From assembly GCF_014206875.1 (NCBI RefSeq), contig NZ_JACIJO010000002.1, positions 186,001 through 250,000 of the forward strand: a stretch of 64,000 nt of DNA, read 5' to 3'. Of this stretch, positions 27,025 through 37,802 are shown one piece after another. This DNA comes from Algoriphagus iocasae (lineage in GTDB: Bacteria > Bacteroidota > Bacteroidia > Cytophagales > Cyclobacteriaceae). A program made the translations under genes and the position numbers. How positions within the stretch are numbered: the stretch's first letter is position 1; the number at the start of each line of letters is the position of its first letter. The notes beneath the pieces were generated by a model. The model worked only from the letters and a program-made list of their open reading frames with translations. It was not told where the DNA came from and made no database searches.

Positions 27025-28527
27025 ATGACCCAAGAAAAACCTTACCTGATGGCTTTGGATCAGGGCACAACCAGCTCCAGAGCAATCATTTTTGACAAAA
27101 AAGGGCAAATTGTTTCGGTTGCCCAAAAGGATTTTAAACAGCACTTCCCTCATTCTGGCTGGGTAGAACATGACCCCAATGAGATTTGGACCAGCCAATC
27201 CAATGTGATGATCGAATCATTGGTTAATAATGGAATTAGAGCCAATCAGATTGCTGGAATTGGAATAACCAATCAGAGAGAAACCACCATCGTCTGGGAA
27301 AGGAAAAGTGGAAAAGCGATATACAATGCCATTGTCTGGCAAGATCGACGCACGGCTTCTTATTGCAACGAACTGAAAGAAAAGGGGAAAGCAGAATTGG
27401 TAGCTTCCAAAACAGGGTTAATTATTGACGCTTACTTTTCCGCTACCAAAATCCGATGGATTCTGGAAAATGTGGAAGGTGCAAGAGCAAAAGCTGAGGC
27501 CGGAGATCTCGCATTTGGAACCGTGGATTCCTGGCTTATCTGGAATCTCACTGCTGGAAAAACCCATATTACCGACATCACTAACGCCAGCCGAACCATG
27601 CTTTTCAATATCCATACTCAGGAATGGGACAAGGAACTATTAGAACTATTTGATATTCCAGAGTCAATGCTTCCAGATGTGAAATCCTGTAGTGAGGTCT
27701 ATTGCGAAACAGCGGGAGATGTGTTAAGCACCAAAATCCCGATTGCTGGCATCGCCGGAGATCAGCAAGCAGCGCTTTTCGGCCAACTCTGCACCGAGCC
27801 GGGAATGGCAAAAACCACTTATGGCACAGGATGTTTCTTGGTCATGAATACTGGAACTGAAGCAGTAAAATCCGAAAACCAATTGCTTACAACAGTTGCT
27901 TGGAAAATTGGCGATGAAATCAATTATGCACTAGAAGGCTCCGTCTTTATTGGTGGAGCAGCTGTTCAGTGGCTACGGGATGGAATCGAATTGTTTGAAA
28001 ATGCCAAGGATTCTGAAAAGCTGGCTACAAGCCTAGAAGATAACGATGGTGTTTATTTCGTTCCTGCCTTGACAGGTTTGGGAGCTCCACACTGGGACCA
28101 AAACGCTAGAGGTGCATTTTTCGGAATTTCCAGAGGAACCACCAGCGCACATTTGACAAGGGCAGCATTGGAAGCCATCGCTTATCAAGTTTATGATGTT
28201 TTGAAAGCCATGGAGAAAGATTCGGGTAAACCTACCCAAGAACTTCGGGTGGATGGCGGAGCAACAGCAAACAATTTCATGATGCAGTTTCAGGCGGATT
28301 TACTGGACTGCGAAATCAAAAGACCAGAAATCATAGAAACCACTGCAATCGGGGCGGCATTTTTGGCTGGTCTTGCAGTAGGATTCTGGAAAGATAGAGA
28401 GGAAATTCAATCCCTTTGGACGGCAGATAAAAGCTTTACTCCGAAAATGGAGGCATCCAAACGAGAAAAATTATTACATTTTTGGCACAAAGCTGTAGAG
28501 CGTTCTAAAAACTGGATAGAATCATGA
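27025..28527 (+). CDS. glpK: Glycerol kinase
   Basis: FGGY-family kinase of 500 residues that phosphorylates glycerol to glycerol-3-phosphate. It begins with the ATP-binding [15 protein letters not shown] loop. [31 protein letters not shown] sequence covers residues 81-107, with the conserved Arg/Glu pair for glycerol. The second FGGY signature region [15 protein letters not shown] is near 312, and [17 protein letters not shown] near 351 is characteristic of GlpK. The stop overlaps the glpF start (ATGA), so the two are translationally coupled. Confidence 0.97.
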   Translation: MTQEKPYLMALDQGTTSSRAIIFDKKGQIVSVAQKDFKQHFPHSGWVEHDPNEIWTSQSNVMIESLVNNGIRANQIAGIGITNQRETTIVWERKSGKAIYNAIVWQDRRTASYCNELKEKGKAELVASKTGLIIDAYFSATKIRWILENVEGARAKAEAGDLAFGTVDSWLIWNLTAGKTHITDITNASRTMLFNIHTQEWDKELLELFDIPESMLPDVKSCSEVYCETAGDVLSTKIPIAGIAGDQQAALFGQLCTEPGMAKTTYGTGCFLVMNTGTEAVKSENQLLTTVAWKIGDEINYALEGSVFIGGAAVQWLRDGIELFENAKDSEKLATSLEDNDGVYFVPALTGLGAPHWDQNARGAFFGISRGTTSAHLTRAALEAIAYQVYDVLKAMEKDSGKPTQELRVDGGATANNFMMQFQADLLDCEIKRPEIIETTAIGAAFLAGLAVGFWKDREEIQSLWTADKSFTPKMEASKREKLLHFWHKAVERSKNWIES

Positions 28528-29258
28528 ATCCATATGTAGCAGAAATTATAGGAACTGGCCTCCTCCTTTTACTTGGATCGGGTGTTGTAGCAAATATGCT
28601 TTTGTCCAAAACCAAAGGCCAAGGTGGCGGAATTATGGAGATCAGTACGGCTTGGGCTTTGGCAGTTTTTGTCGGAGTAGTTGTTGCCGGACCATACAGC
28701 GGTGCACATTTAAACCCGGCTGTAACGATTGGATTGGCATTGGTAGGAAAATTTGATTGGGCGATGGCTCCTGGGTACATCGGAGCACAAATATTAGGAG
28801 CAATGATCGGCGTGGGACTTGCCTGGTTTCATTACAAAGACCATTATGATGCCACGGAAGATGCAGGACTTAAGGCTGCTCCTTTTGGCACCTCTCCTGC
28901 TATCAGAAATCTTCCTTTAAACTTCTTTTCGGAGGTGGCAGGAACATTTGTTCTGATTCTAGTGATCCTCTATAATGCAGGAGTTAAGATTGAAGATGCA
29001 AATCAAACCCCAATTGGAATGGGCTCATTGGGAGCAATTCCAGTGGCTTTTTTGGTTTGGGTAATTGGTCTGGCTTTGGGGGGAACAACCGGATATGCCA
29101 TCAATCCTGCACGTGACTTTGGCCCAAGACTAATGCATTCCATCTTACCAATCAAGGGAAAAGGAAGTTCGGACTGGGGATATGCCTGGGTACCAATTTT
29201 AGGACCTATCGCAGGGGCCGCTGTAGCAGCAGGATTGTATTTGATTGCAGGAGCTTAA
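28524..29258 (+). CDS. glpF: Glycerol facilitator / aquaporin (MIP family)
   Basis: A 244-residue channel with six membrane helices. Both pore motifs are present: NPA in [10 protein letters not shown] (near residue 60) and NPA in [11 protein letters not shown] (near 195). The Asp after the second NPAR is the hallmark of glyceroporins over water-selective aquaporins. Its place behind glpD and glpK supports glycerol uptake. It is the last gene before a bidirectional-looking hairpin. Confidence 0.93.
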   Translation: MNPYVAEIIGTGLLLLLGSGVVANMLLSKTKGQGGGIMEISTAWALAVFVGVVVAGPYSGAHLNPAVTIGLALVGKFDWAMAPGYIGAQILGAMIGVGLAWFHYKDHYDATEDAGLKAAPFGTSPAIRNLPLNFFSEVAGTFVLILVILYNAGVKIEDANQTPIGMGSLGAIPVAFLVWVIGLALGGTTGYAINPARDFGPRLMHSILPIKGKGSSDWGYAWVPILGPIAGAAVAAGLYLIAGA

Positions 29259-29311
29259 CAAGCTGGAAAACTGGATCGACGGAAAAATTATTCTAGGAAA
29301 TTATAAAAACG

Positions 29312-29345
29312 AAAGGCCTGAATCTTATTTGATTTCAGGCCTTTT
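29312..29345. terminator. Terminator between glpF and the acyl-CoA dehydrogenase gene
   Basis: Arms AAAGGCCTGAA (29312-29322) and TTCAGGCCTTT (29334-29344). T-rich on both outer sides once each strand is read 5' to 3', so it can serve the two convergent genes. Confidence 0.85.
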
Positions 29346-29364
29346 GTTTAGTCCGATATTTAAA

Positions 29365-30504
29365 TCATTTCAAAATCTCTCTCGCAATTACCATTTTCTG
29401 GATCTCTGAAGTCCCCTCCCCAATCGTACAAAGCTTAGAGTCTCGATAGTATTTTTCAACAGGATAATCCTTTGTAAAACCGTAACCACCGAAAATCTGA
29501 ACTGCATCATTTGAAACAGAAACACATATTTCAGAGGCATAATATTTAGCTTTTGCAGACGCCAAGGTCACTTTTTCTCCACGGTTTTTAAGGTCTGCCG
29601 CTTTCATAATCAAAAGTTTCGCAGCCTCCACTTGGGTAGCCATATCGGCTAATTTGAAAGAAATCCCCTGGTATTTACTAATAGCCTTACCAAACTGCTC
29701 TCGTTCTTTTGAATATTGAATAGAAGCTTCCAAAGCTCCCTTGGCAATACCTAAGGAAAGTGCAGCTATAGAAATTCTTCCCCCATCCAAAATTTTCATT
29801 GATTGGATAAAACCTTCTCCGACATTCCCCAAAATTTGGGATTCATGCACACGGCAATCGGTAAATATCATTTCTGCGGTTTCCGAAGCCCGCATTCCCA
29901 GCTTGTCTTCCTTTCTCCCACCTTTAAATCCGGGAGTTCCTCTTTCCACTATAAATGCGGTCATTCCATGACTGTCACCAACTTCACCTGTTCGGGCAAT
30001 TACTACCGCCACATCTCCAGAAACACCATGTGTAATGAAATTTTTTGCACCATTAATGACCCAGTGATCTCCATCTTTCACCGCAACTGTGCGCATATTT
30101 CCGGCATCTGAACCTGTATTTGGCTCCGTGAGACCCCAAGCTCCCAACCATTCGCAGGTCGCCAACTTTGGAAGGTATTTTTGTTTTTGCTCATCATTTC
30201 CAAACATCATAATATGCTCGGTACAAAGAGAATTATGAGCTGCCATTGACAGTCCAATCGAAGGATCCAATTTAGAAAGCTCCACGATCGCGGTGACATA
30301 TTCAAAATATCCAAAGCCTGAGCCTCCATATTCTGTGGGAACCAAAACGCCCATCAGACCAAGTTCTCCAAGTTTCTTAAAAAGTTCTTTCGGGAAAAAC
30401 TGGGAATCATCCCACTCTTTTCTGAAAGGGGTGATTTCTTTGGCTCCGAAATCACGGATCATATCTGCTATCATCCGCTGATTTTCATTTTCATTAAAGT
30501 TCAT
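29365..30504 (-). CDS. Acyl-CoA dehydrogenase
   Basis: FAD enzyme of 379 residues that introduces the alpha-beta double bond in acyl-CoA during fatty or branched-chain acid breakdown. Family motifs are LTEPNTGSDAGNMRT (near 126), GMRASETAEMIF (near 205) and the C-terminal QIFGGYGFTKDYPVEKYYRD. The catalytic base is most likely Glu363 in IGEGTSEIQ, the short/medium-chain position. Chain-length preference cannot be read. It is monocistronic, flanked by a terminator and a divergent histidine kinase gene. Confidence 0.93.
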   Translation of the reverse strand: MNFNENENQRMIADMIRDFGAKEITPFRKEWDDSQFFPKELFKKLGELGLMGVLVPTEYGGSGFGYFEYVTAIVELSKLDPSIGLSMAAHNSLCTEHIMMFGNDEQKQKYLPKLATCEWLGAWGLTEPNTGSDAGNMRTVAVKDGDHWVINGAKNFITHGVSGDVAVVIARTGEVGDSHGMTAFIVERGTPGFKGGRKEDKLGMRASETAEMIFTDCRVHESQILGNVGEGFIQSMKILDGGRISIAALSLGIAKGALEASIQYSKEREQFGKAISKYQGISFKLADMATQVEAAKLLIMKAADLKNRGEKVTLASAKAKYYASEICVSVSNDAVQIFGGYGFTKDYPVEKYYRDSKLCTIGEGTSEIQKMVIAREILK

Positions 30505-30738
30505 AGAGAAGTTATATGGGTTTATATATTCATTTAACCCTAAGATTCAGAATAAGTTTGGTTTCCACAAATCATCCCTAACCATAGAAAATTTTATGAT
30601 ATTTATACTTTCCACCTAAATGTCTTTGTCAGAAATAGTTTATCCTACTATTTTTCGAAAGAAGAGCTTAAAATCAATTTTAAATTTCCTTTTTCAGCTG
30701 AAGATTTTTTGATTTATTCAACTTCAAATCAACTATTT

Positions 30739-32679
30739 ATGCGAATTATTCGAGTATTTTCTCTATTCTTTCTAGTTCTTACTTTTTCGACCAATTCATT
30801 TTCCCAATCAATTTTTGAAGTTTTAGATAGTCTGAAAGTAGAATTACAACAAAGCAAAACCCCTACTGAAGAAGCTGCCATTCTATCCGAATTGACTTGG
30901 TTTTATGTTCAAGTCTCATTGGACACAGCTGTAATGTATGGGAAAAAAGCAATTGAAGTTGCCAATGATTTAAATGATCCGGTACTTCTTAGCCAAGCTT
31001 ACAGCGACCTTGCCTATGCCTGGATGGAAAAAGGTGAGTTGGTAAACGCAAGAGAAAACTATCAAAGTGCGCTGGATATTCGCTATGAAATCGGAGACTC
31101 CTCCAAAATTTATGGAACAATCACCAATTTAGGTTCTGTCTACCAACGGGATTTTCAGTCGGATTCTGCAATGGCTAATTATTTGAAAGCTTTGGCATTT
31201 TTCGAAAGATCAGGAAATGAGCGCAATGCAGATTTTATCAGAAATAATATCGGTGTCATATACCTTGAACTTAAAAATTACCGAAAAGCACTTGAAATTC
31301 TGGAGCAAGTAGCCAAATACCGAGAAGCAAATGAGGATTATTATAACCTCGCAACCACATTGAATAATTTGGGAAGCATACACAAGCATCAGGGAGATGA
31401 TAAAAAATCTGAGGAAACCTATCTGAAGGCTCTGGAAATCTATAAAGATATTGGTGATGCTTATTACACCTCAACGACCTATAATAATCTGGCCACTTTA
31501 TACAATTCCCAAAAACGAAGTAAACTGGCGATAGAATTTGCGGAGGAGGGCCTCAAATTAGCTGAACAAGCAGGTGCAACCTATGATTATGTCTTGTTAT
31601 TATCAAATCTGGCTCAATCTTACAGCGATCTGAAAGAGTTTCCCAAATCGAAACAGTATTATCTAGAATCTGTGGCAGGTTTCAAAGCTCAAAATGCTGA
31701 AGAAGACTTGATGACAATGTATTTGCTCATGTCTCCGGTTTATGCTGCCTTAAACATGCCAGATAGCTCTGCACATTATACACAAGAATACATTGCACTG
31801 CAGCGAAAGCTCAGCGAACAAGAAATTTTAGAGCTTACTTCCGACTTGGAAACAAAATATCAGTCCGAGAAGAAAGACAAGGAAATTGCTGAAAACCAAT
31901 TGGCTTTACGAACCAAAAATATCCAATTGTTTGGATCCCTAGGATTGGCGGTTATCCTGGCAATTGTCGGGTATCTTTTGTACAATCAGCAAAAGCTGAA
32001 AAACAGACAATTACAACAAGAAGTGGAATTAAAAGCGGCTTTGGCACAAATAGAAACTCAGAACAAACTTCAGGAACAGCGGGTTTTGATTTCCCGTGAT
32101 CTTCATGATAATATTGGCGCCCAACTCACTTTTATCATTTCAGCAATTGAAAATCTGAAATATTTTGATCCAATCAAGGAAACCCTGAGTCATCGATATG
32201 AATCCATAGCTGACTTTGCCAAACAGACCATCACAGAACTACGTGACACGATCTGGGCGATGAATGCCGGGCAAATCACTTGGGAGCAACTAGCCTCAAG
32301 AATTTCCAATTACCTTCAAAACGCAGAAAAAGCTTCCTCCATAAAATTTGATTTCCAAGTATCTGAAAACCTTACTTCGGAACACCAACTTGCATCTGCT
32401 GATGGGATTCAAGTTTATAGAATTCTTCAGGAAGGAATCCAAAACGCTGTAAAATATGCGGATCCTAATACTATCTCGGTAAAAGTCTATGAGCAAGAGT
32501 TATCTCTCCACTTGGAAATAAATGACGATGGAAAAGGTTTTGATGAATCTAAAATTCTTCCGGGCAATGGGCTTTTTAATATGAGAAAAAGAGCGGAAGA
32601 GCTCGGAGGAACTATTTCCATCATTTCTGAAAAAGGAAAAGGAACTCAGATCCATCTTATTTGGCCAACTAATTCCTAA
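30739..32679 (+). CDS. TPR-containing sensor histidine kinase
   Basis: A 646-residue two-component kinase. The order is an N-terminal signal segment, periplasmic tetratricopeptide repeats (about 55-345), a membrane helix (about 395-417), a coiled coil, a HisKA_3-type dimerisation motif SRDLHDNIGAQLT with the phospho-acceptor His456, and an HATPase_c domain (about 535-645; NDDGKGFD and GNGLFNMRKRAEELGG). This is the NarX/LiaS-like class whose partners are LuxR-type response regulators, but none is encoded nearby, so it is an orphan here. The ATG at 30739 is used; an upstream in-frame TTG at 30709 would precede the signal peptide. Confidence 0.88.
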   Translation: MRIIRVFSLFFLVLTFSTNSFSQSIFEVLDSLKVELQQSKTPTEEAAILSELTWFYVQVSLDTAVMYGKKAIEVANDLNDPVLLSQAYSDLAYAWMEKGELVNARENYQSALDIRYEIGDSSKIYGTITNLGSVYQRDFQSDSAMANYLKALAFFERSGNERNADFIRNNIGVIYLELKNYRKALEILEQVAKYREANEDYYNLATTLNNLGSIHKHQGDDKKSEETYLKALEIYKDIGDAYYTSTTYNNLATLYNSQKRSKLAIEFAEEGLKLAEQAGATYDYVLLLSNLAQSYSDLKEFPKSKQYYLESVAGFKAQNAEEDLMTMYLLMSPVYAALNMPDSSAHYTQEYIALQRKLSEQEILELTSDLETKYQSEKKDKEIAENQLALRTKNIQLFGSLGLAVILAIVGYLLYNQQKLKNRQLQQEVELKAALAQIETQNKLQEQRVLISRDLHDNIGAQLTFIISAIENLKYFDPIKETLSHRYESIADFAKQTITELRDTIWAMNAGQITWEQLASRISNYLQNAEKASSIKFDFQVSENLTSEHQLASADGIQVYRILQEGIQNAVKYADPNTISVKVYEQELSLHLEINDDGKGFDESKILPGNGLFNMRKRAEELGGTISIISEKGKGTQIHLIWPTNS

Positions 32680-32774
32680 CCTTTCTCCACATATACTCTA
32701 AATGCCGTATGGTTTTAGGATATATCTTCTTCTAGTTTTGAACATGTCTAAGTTTCATTTTTTTGAAAGAGCAC

Positions 32775-33062
32775 ATGTTCGTATCGATTTTGGAAAAAGG
32801 AGGAATAGGATTGCTGGTTTTCATCGTCCTGATAGCAATAGCATTTCTTCATTATTTACTTTTTAGAGAATACGTTTCCCAGGAAAAAATCCAGGAAAAA
32901 AGGATCAAAGACATGGAAAAGTTGGTGAAAATAGAAATTAACCGCTCCAGATCCTTAAACAATCAGGTTGACAATCTGTCTCAAATCAAAGAGAAAACAC
33001 AAGATCAACTAGACCTGATCAAACTCCAGGTTGATGCTATCGATAAAGGCTCTAAAAAATAG
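32775..33062 (+). CDS. Small membrane protein with coiled-coil tail
   Basis: A 95-residue protein not recognised as a named family. One strong membrane helix (about 9-30, GLLVFIVLIAIAFLHYLLF) is followed by a Lys/Glu/Gln-rich, probably coiled-coil cytoplasmic tail to the end. This is the layout of small scaffold or phage-shock-like membrane proteins, but no specific role can be claimed. The ATG at 32775 is chosen over an in-frame TTG at 32763. It lies between the histidine kinase and the hydrolase gene, 95 bases after the kinase. Confidence 0.6.
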   Translation: MFVSILEKGGIGLLVFIVLIAIAFLHYLLFREYVSQEKIQEKRIKDMEKLVKIEINRSRSLNNQVDNLSQIKEKTQDQLDLIKLQVDAIDKGSKK

Positions 33063-33195
33063 TCTCATTGTTACAATTACAATCTAATCAGAAAATTGAA
33101 TTGGATTGTCTGAAGCTGGATTTATAGATTTTAACGAATAACTTAGCTAATATTGAATTTCAGCACCCTATTATTCTGATAAATATATTTCTATT

Positions 33196-34590
33196 ATGAA
33201 AAGACTTTTCACTCTTATAATTACAGCAATTTTAATTTCAGTTTCTGCCAATGCCCAAGAAATAGCTGGGCAATGGAATGGGATTTTGAAAGTTCAAAGC
33301 ACCCAACTGAGATTGGTTTTTCATATCGAAAAAACTGAAACCGGTTATACCTCCAAAATGGATAGTCCAGACCAAGGTGCATTTGGCATCCCTGTTACGG
33401 CGACAAGTTTTGAAAATGGTACTTTGAAAATATCGATCACCAATGCAAGAATCGAATACAAAGGTACGCTTGAGGATGAAGGAAAAATCATTGGAGTTTT
33501 CACACAAGCGGGGCAACCTTTTCCCATGAATCTGACCAAAGGTGAAGTAGAAAAAGAAGTAGCTAACCGACCTCAAGAGCCGAAACCTCCTTTTCCATAT
33601 TTGTCAGAAGAAGTGAAATTCGAGAACCCTAAGGCAGGAATAACCTTGGCAGGAACCCTGACCATGCCAAAAGATGGAAGCAATTTCCCTGCGGTAATTT
33701 TAATCAGTGGCAGTGGAGCACAAAACCGGGATGAAGAATTAATGGGACATAAACCGTTTTTGGTTTTATCGGATTTTCTCACGAGAAATGGAATCGCCGT
33801 TTTGCGGTATGACGATCGAGGTACTGGAGAGTCCACCGGTAAATTTAGCACTGGAACAAGCTCAGATTTTGCCGATGACGCAGAAGCAGCTTTTGATTAT
33901 TTAAGAACGAGAAAAGAGATCAATTCGGAAAAAATCGGATTTGCTGGACATAGTGAAGGAGGAATCATAGCTCCAATGGTGGCCGCAAGAAATGCAGATG
34001 TTGGATTTATCATCCTCATGGCAGGAACAGGAATCCCAGGTGACCAATTACTTCTGCTTCAGCAGAAACTTTTGGGAGAAGCAGCTGGCATGAATGAAAA
34101 CCAGCTTGCTGCAAATGACAATATCAGCAGAAAGGCGTTTGAAATCATTAAAACTTCTGCAAATCCAGAAAGAGATTTATCCGATTTTATGATTGAGACG
34201 TTCCGAAGTCTTCCTAAAAATCAGATCCCAAATGGAATGACTGAAGCAGATTTTGTGAATGCTCAAGTGAATCAAATGACCAGTCCTTGGATGAAGTATT
34301 TTATCCAATACAACCCAGCTCCTACTTTGCAAAAAGTGAGCTGCCCTGTCTTAGCAATAAATGGTTCAAAAGATTTACAGGTTGCTCCAAAGGAAAATTT
34401 AGAAGCTATCAAAAACGCACTGGATGAAGGTGGAAATTCGGATGTTAAAATCGTAGAAATTCCAGGTCTAAATCATTTATTCCAAGAAAGTAAAACCGGA
34501 GCTCCAAGTGAATATCAAAGCATTGAGCAGACGTTTTCACCTATGGCAATGGAAGAAATCCTAAATTGGATCAAAACTCAGGTAAACTAG
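33196..34590 (+). CDS. Secreted alpha/beta hydrolase
   Basis: A 464-residue protein with a signal peptide (cleavage likely after SANA, residue 20) and a beta-rich N-terminal module (about 23-118) that begins EIAGQWNGILK. The alpha/beta-hydrolase domain (about 130-460) has RYDDRGTGES, the nucleophile elbow GHSEGG with Ser253, a probable acid in NGSKDLQV and a base His in GLNHLF. Related proteins are annotated as esterases or S9-like peptidases; the substrate is unknown. The stop lies six bases from the convergent BNR protein gene. Confidence 0.85.
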   Translation: MKRLFTLIITAILISVSANAQEIAGQWNGILKVQSTQLRLVFHIEKTETGYTSKMDSPDQGAFGIPVTATSFENGTLKISITNARIEYKGTLEDEGKIIGVFTQAGQPFPMNLTKGEVEKEVANRPQEPKPPFPYLSEEVKFENPKAGITLAGTLTMPKDGSNFPAVILISGSGAQNRDEELMGHKPFLVLSDFLTRNGIAVLRYDDRGTGESTGKFSTGTSSDFADDAEAAFDYLRTRKEINSEKIGFAGHSEGGIIAPMVAARNADVGFIILMAGTGIPGDQLLLLQQKLLGEAAGMNENQLAANDNISRKAFEIIKTSANPERDLSDFMIETFRSLPKNQIPNGMTEADFVNAQVNQMTSPWMKYFIQYNPAPTLQKVSCPVLAINGSKDLQVAPKENLEAIKNALDEGGNSDVKIVEIPGLNHLFQESKTGAPSEYQSIEQTFSPMAMEEILNWIKTQVN

Positions 34591-34596
34591 AGGGGA

Positions 34597-37500
34597 TTAT
34601 TTCATCCCCTCAAATTTTGATTTTACATCTTTAAACTTCGATTTTAACTCTTCGAAACGCTCGTAGGCATCTTGCCCTGGTTTCTGATCAGCCTGACCTA
34701 GCATTGATCCTAAATATCTTACCTGATCCTGAAGCATTGGCTGCATGTATGTACCGTCTTCTGTGACCAGTTCATGGTAAAGAACATCCAGCTGATCCTT
34801 TTTGACTTTTGCACTTCGAACTGGATTTTCTTTGTCCAATACAAGTTCTAATGCTTCTCTTTCTTTTTCGATTTCAACAATCAATTTCTCCACTTCATCT
34901 CGGAAAGACTGAATCTGTAGGGACAATGCTTCTTGCTCAGCCACATCTGCATCCGTCACCATGGTAACTCTTGGGTCAAGCACAACTTCAAATTCTCCTT
35001 CTACCATTTCATCACCAGCAATCAATCTTGCTTTATAAGTACCAGTTGCCACCATTGGTCCATTTCCTGTGTAAGCTTTTTTAGGATCCTTATCCCATCC
35101 CCCTTGGTGCCTCATGTTCCAGTTAAAATGGTTCATCCCTGCCTTGTTTGGTAAACCTTTGGAAGCTGGAGCTTCAGAAAACTCAGTAGACATATTTCTA
35201 GTCGTATCAACCTCAGGTTCCTTTGGCCCATCGGCCAAATAGGCGTGAACCACTTCTCCTTTTTCATTTAGAATCTCTAAACGTAGATTTTCCTTCTTTT
35301 CTGCCAAATAGTAATCCAGATTCGCGGCAGCTCGTGGATATTCAGGGCCATTAGTTTCTCCTCTTGCAGAAAGGAAATTTCTTATTGCTGGCTTGGTTTC
35401 AAACAATACTACTCCTCTATTTCCGATGGAAGTGATTCCTCTTAAACTGATCAGGTTATCCAAAATCCAGAATCCACGTCCCATCGTTGACATCACCAAA
35501 TCATCTTGGTGAATCTTGATATCTGTAATCGGCGTTACAGGAAGGTTGCTTTTAAAAGGCGTCCAGGTTTCTCCATCGTTCATCGAAATAAATAAACCAA
35601 ACTGAGTTCCGGCATAAAGAACTCCTTCTTTCTCAGGATCCTCTCTTGTTACCAAAGTTGGGTAATCAGCCGGGATTCCGTTTGACCCGGTGCTCAATAA
35701 CTTCCAGGATTTTCCATAATCTTCAGTCTTGTAGATATATGGCTTGTCATCACCCATTAGGTATCTCAAAACAGTAACATAAGCTTTAGCAGGATTGTGA
35801 GGAGAAGGTTCCACAGCATCCACTCTTCCACCCTTCGGCATGTCTGGTGTCACATTTTCCCAGGTTTTTCCTCCATCTTTTGTGACATGAACAGGTCCAT
35901 CATTGGCGCCTACCCAAATCAAACCTTCTTGGATGGGAGATTCACGAATGGCGTAGATCGTACTGTAATATTCCTCTCCTGTCACATCTCTGGTAATTGG
36001 AGAGCCAGGCACCACTTGTTTGTCTGGTTCAAAAGCTGTCAAATCCGGAGAAATAATTTCCCAGGTTTTGCCATCGTCTGTTGTCTTGTGCACATACTGA
36101 GAAGTATGATAAACCACGTCAGGATTGTGTGGCGAAACATGAATTGGTGCAACTCGCTGGAATCTGAATTTCAAATCTTTAGGATTGTGTCCATAGATAT
36201 TTGCTGCTCCCACATAATATTGCATCTCCTGACCGGACGTTTTATCATAAACTCCAAATCGCCCTTTACAATTAGAATAGACAATATTAGGATTTCCAGG
36301 CTTTGGCACGGCCGGCCCAGTTTCACAACCTCCTACATTGATGAAAAATGCATTGGCACCAGCTTGGGCACTGAATGGAGGCATACTTGGAACTGCTATC
36401 GCGCTGTAATTATCCTGCTGACCAGCATACAACCAGTACGGATATTGATCATCCACTTCCACCGTGTAGAGTTCAGCTGTCGGTTGATTAAATTGGGAGG
36501 ACCAGCTTTTTCCTGAATTCTGGGTAATGTTTGCTCCACCGTCATTTGCCTGAATCCAAATTGTAGTGTCATTTGGGTTAATCCATATATCATGATTATC
36601 ACCATGAGGAGTAGAAATGGATTTCCAGGATTTACCTCCATCAAAAGACCTTAGAAACCTTAAGGAATTGTTATATACCGTGTTGGCATCTTTCGGATTT
36701 GCGTAAATGTTGGTGTAATAAAACGGTCTATTCGTCAAGTTGGCATTATCGGAAACAAACTCCCAGTTTTCTCCTCGGTCTGCAGATCTATACAATCCTC
36801 CCTGATCGTCAGATGCTTCAATATTGGCATACACGACATTTGGATCTGCCGGAGAAACTGCAAAATCAATTTTCCCTGTAAGGCCAGTTGGAAGTCCTTT
36901 ACTTAATTTATTCCAGGTTTTTCCTCCGTCAGTAGATTTATAAACGCCTCCTTCCGAAGATCCAGAAGTAATGGTCCAAGGTTTTCTTTCTCCCCTCCAA
37001 GCTCCTGCATAAATAGTATTTGGATCATCTGGAGCAAGTTCAAGATCGGAAACACCAACGCTGTCAGAATGGTAAAAAACCTTTTCCCAACTCTTTCCAC
37101 CATCGATCGTTTTGAAAACTCCTCTTTCTTCATTTTTCTGAAAAGCCTGACCAATGGCCGCCACATATACGATATCCGGATTATCTGGATGGATCTCGAC
37201 AGAACCAATTTGCCCACTTTCCTTGAGGCCCACAAAAGCCCAGGTTTTTCCCTCATCTGTGGTTTTGTAAACACCCTTTCCTGTGATCACATTGGACCGT
37301 AAGCCATCAGAGCCAGTTCCTACATAGATAATTTCAGGCTTTTTCTGGTAAACAGAAATTGCTCCGATGGAAGGTGTTGGAAAATAGCCATCAGAAATAT
37401 TTTCCCAGGTAATCCCGTAATCTTCTGTTTTCCAAACCCCTCCTCCTGTGGCTCCCATATAAAAAAGTGAAGGCTTTGAAGCAACCCCAGCGACGGCAGT

Positions 37501-37629
37501 CACCCTTCCTCCTCTAAGTGGGCCGACATTTCGGAACTTATAGGAATTTAAAAGAGGGGTTAAGTCCTGGCAAAAGGCAACAATGCTCAATGGAATAAGA
37601 AAGGCGGTGGTCAGTAGCTTTTTTAGCAT
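34597..37629 (-). CDS. Large secreted BNR/sortilin-like beta-propeller protein
   Basis: A 1010-residue exported protein whose signal peptide begins MLKKLLTTAFLIPLS; an upstream in-frame ATG at 37686 would precede it. The first about 740 residues hold many repeats of the type GVYKTTDGGKTW or GLYRSADRGENW, the BNR/Asp-box turns that mark VPS10/sortilin and sialidase-like propellers; I count roughly ten or more. The C-terminal third has a beta domain and a helical end (EVEKLIVEIEKEREALEL). Such proteins are often labelled glycosyl hydrolase, but I see no catalytic residues that prove it. Function is not assigned. Confidence 0.8.
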   Translation of the reverse strand: MLKKLLTTAFLIPLSIVAFCQDLTPLLNSYKFRNVGPLRGGRVTAVAGVASKPSLFYMGATGGGVWKTEDYGITWENISDGYFPTPSIGAISVYQKKPEIIYVGTGSDGLRSNVITGKGVYKTTDEGKTWAFVGLKESGQIGSVEIHPDNPDIVYVAAIGQAFQKNEERGVFKTIDGGKSWEKVFYHSDSVGVSDLELAPDDPNTIYAGAWRGERKPWTITSGSSEGGVYKSTDGGKTWNKLSKGLPTGLTGKIDFAVSPADPNVVYANIEASDDQGGLYRSADRGENWEFVSDNANLTNRPFYYTNIYANPKDANTVYNNSLRFLRSFDGGKSWKSISTPHGDNHDIWINPNDTTIWIQANDGGANITQNSGKSWSSQFNQPTAELYTVEVDDQYPYWLYAGQQDNYSAIAVPSMPPFSAQAGANAFFINVGGCETGPAVPKPGNPNIVYSNCKGRFGVYDKTSGQEMQYYVGAANIYGHNPKDLKFRFQRVAPIHVSPHNPDVVYHTSQYVHKTTDDGKTWEIISPDLTAFEPDKQVVPGSPITRDVTGEEYYSTIYAIRESPIQEGLIWVGANDGPVHVTKDGGKTWENVTPDMPKGGRVDAVEPSPHNPAKAYVTVLRYLMGDDKPYIYKTEDYGKSWKLLSTGSNGIPADYPTLVTREDPEKEGVLYAGTQFGLFISMNDGETWTPFKSNLPVTPITDIKIHQDDLVMSTMGRGFWILDNLISLRGITSIGNRGVVLFETKPAIRNFLSARGETNGPEYPRAAANLDYYLAEKKENLRLEILNEKGEVVHAYLADGPKEPEVDTTRNMSTEFSEAPASKGLPNKAGMNHFNWNMRHQGGWDKDPKKAYTGNGPMVATGTYKARLIAGDEMVEGEFEVVLDPRVTMVTDADVAEQEALSLQIQSFRDEVEKLIVEIEKEREALELVLDKENPVRSAKVKKDQLDVLYHELVTEDGTYMQPMLQDQVRYLGSMLGQADQKPGQDAYERFEELKSKFKDVKSKFEGMK

Positions 37630-37802
37630 AGAGTTTTTCGGTTGATCGCAGAATATAATCGGATTTTGATTGAAAAAACAAAGCAATTATAGGAATGGAA
37701 AAAATGTGATGCTATGATGACTTTAGAAGCAATGGTGTTAAGCTATTCTTGAATCTATATTCCATTTTGGAAAAAAATAATTCTAAATTTTTTCACCTTT
37801 TG

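Noticed and set aside
35797..36516. A 239-codon plus-strand ORF
   Set aside because: It lies fully antisense inside the BNR protein gene and has no recognisable domain or plausible start context.
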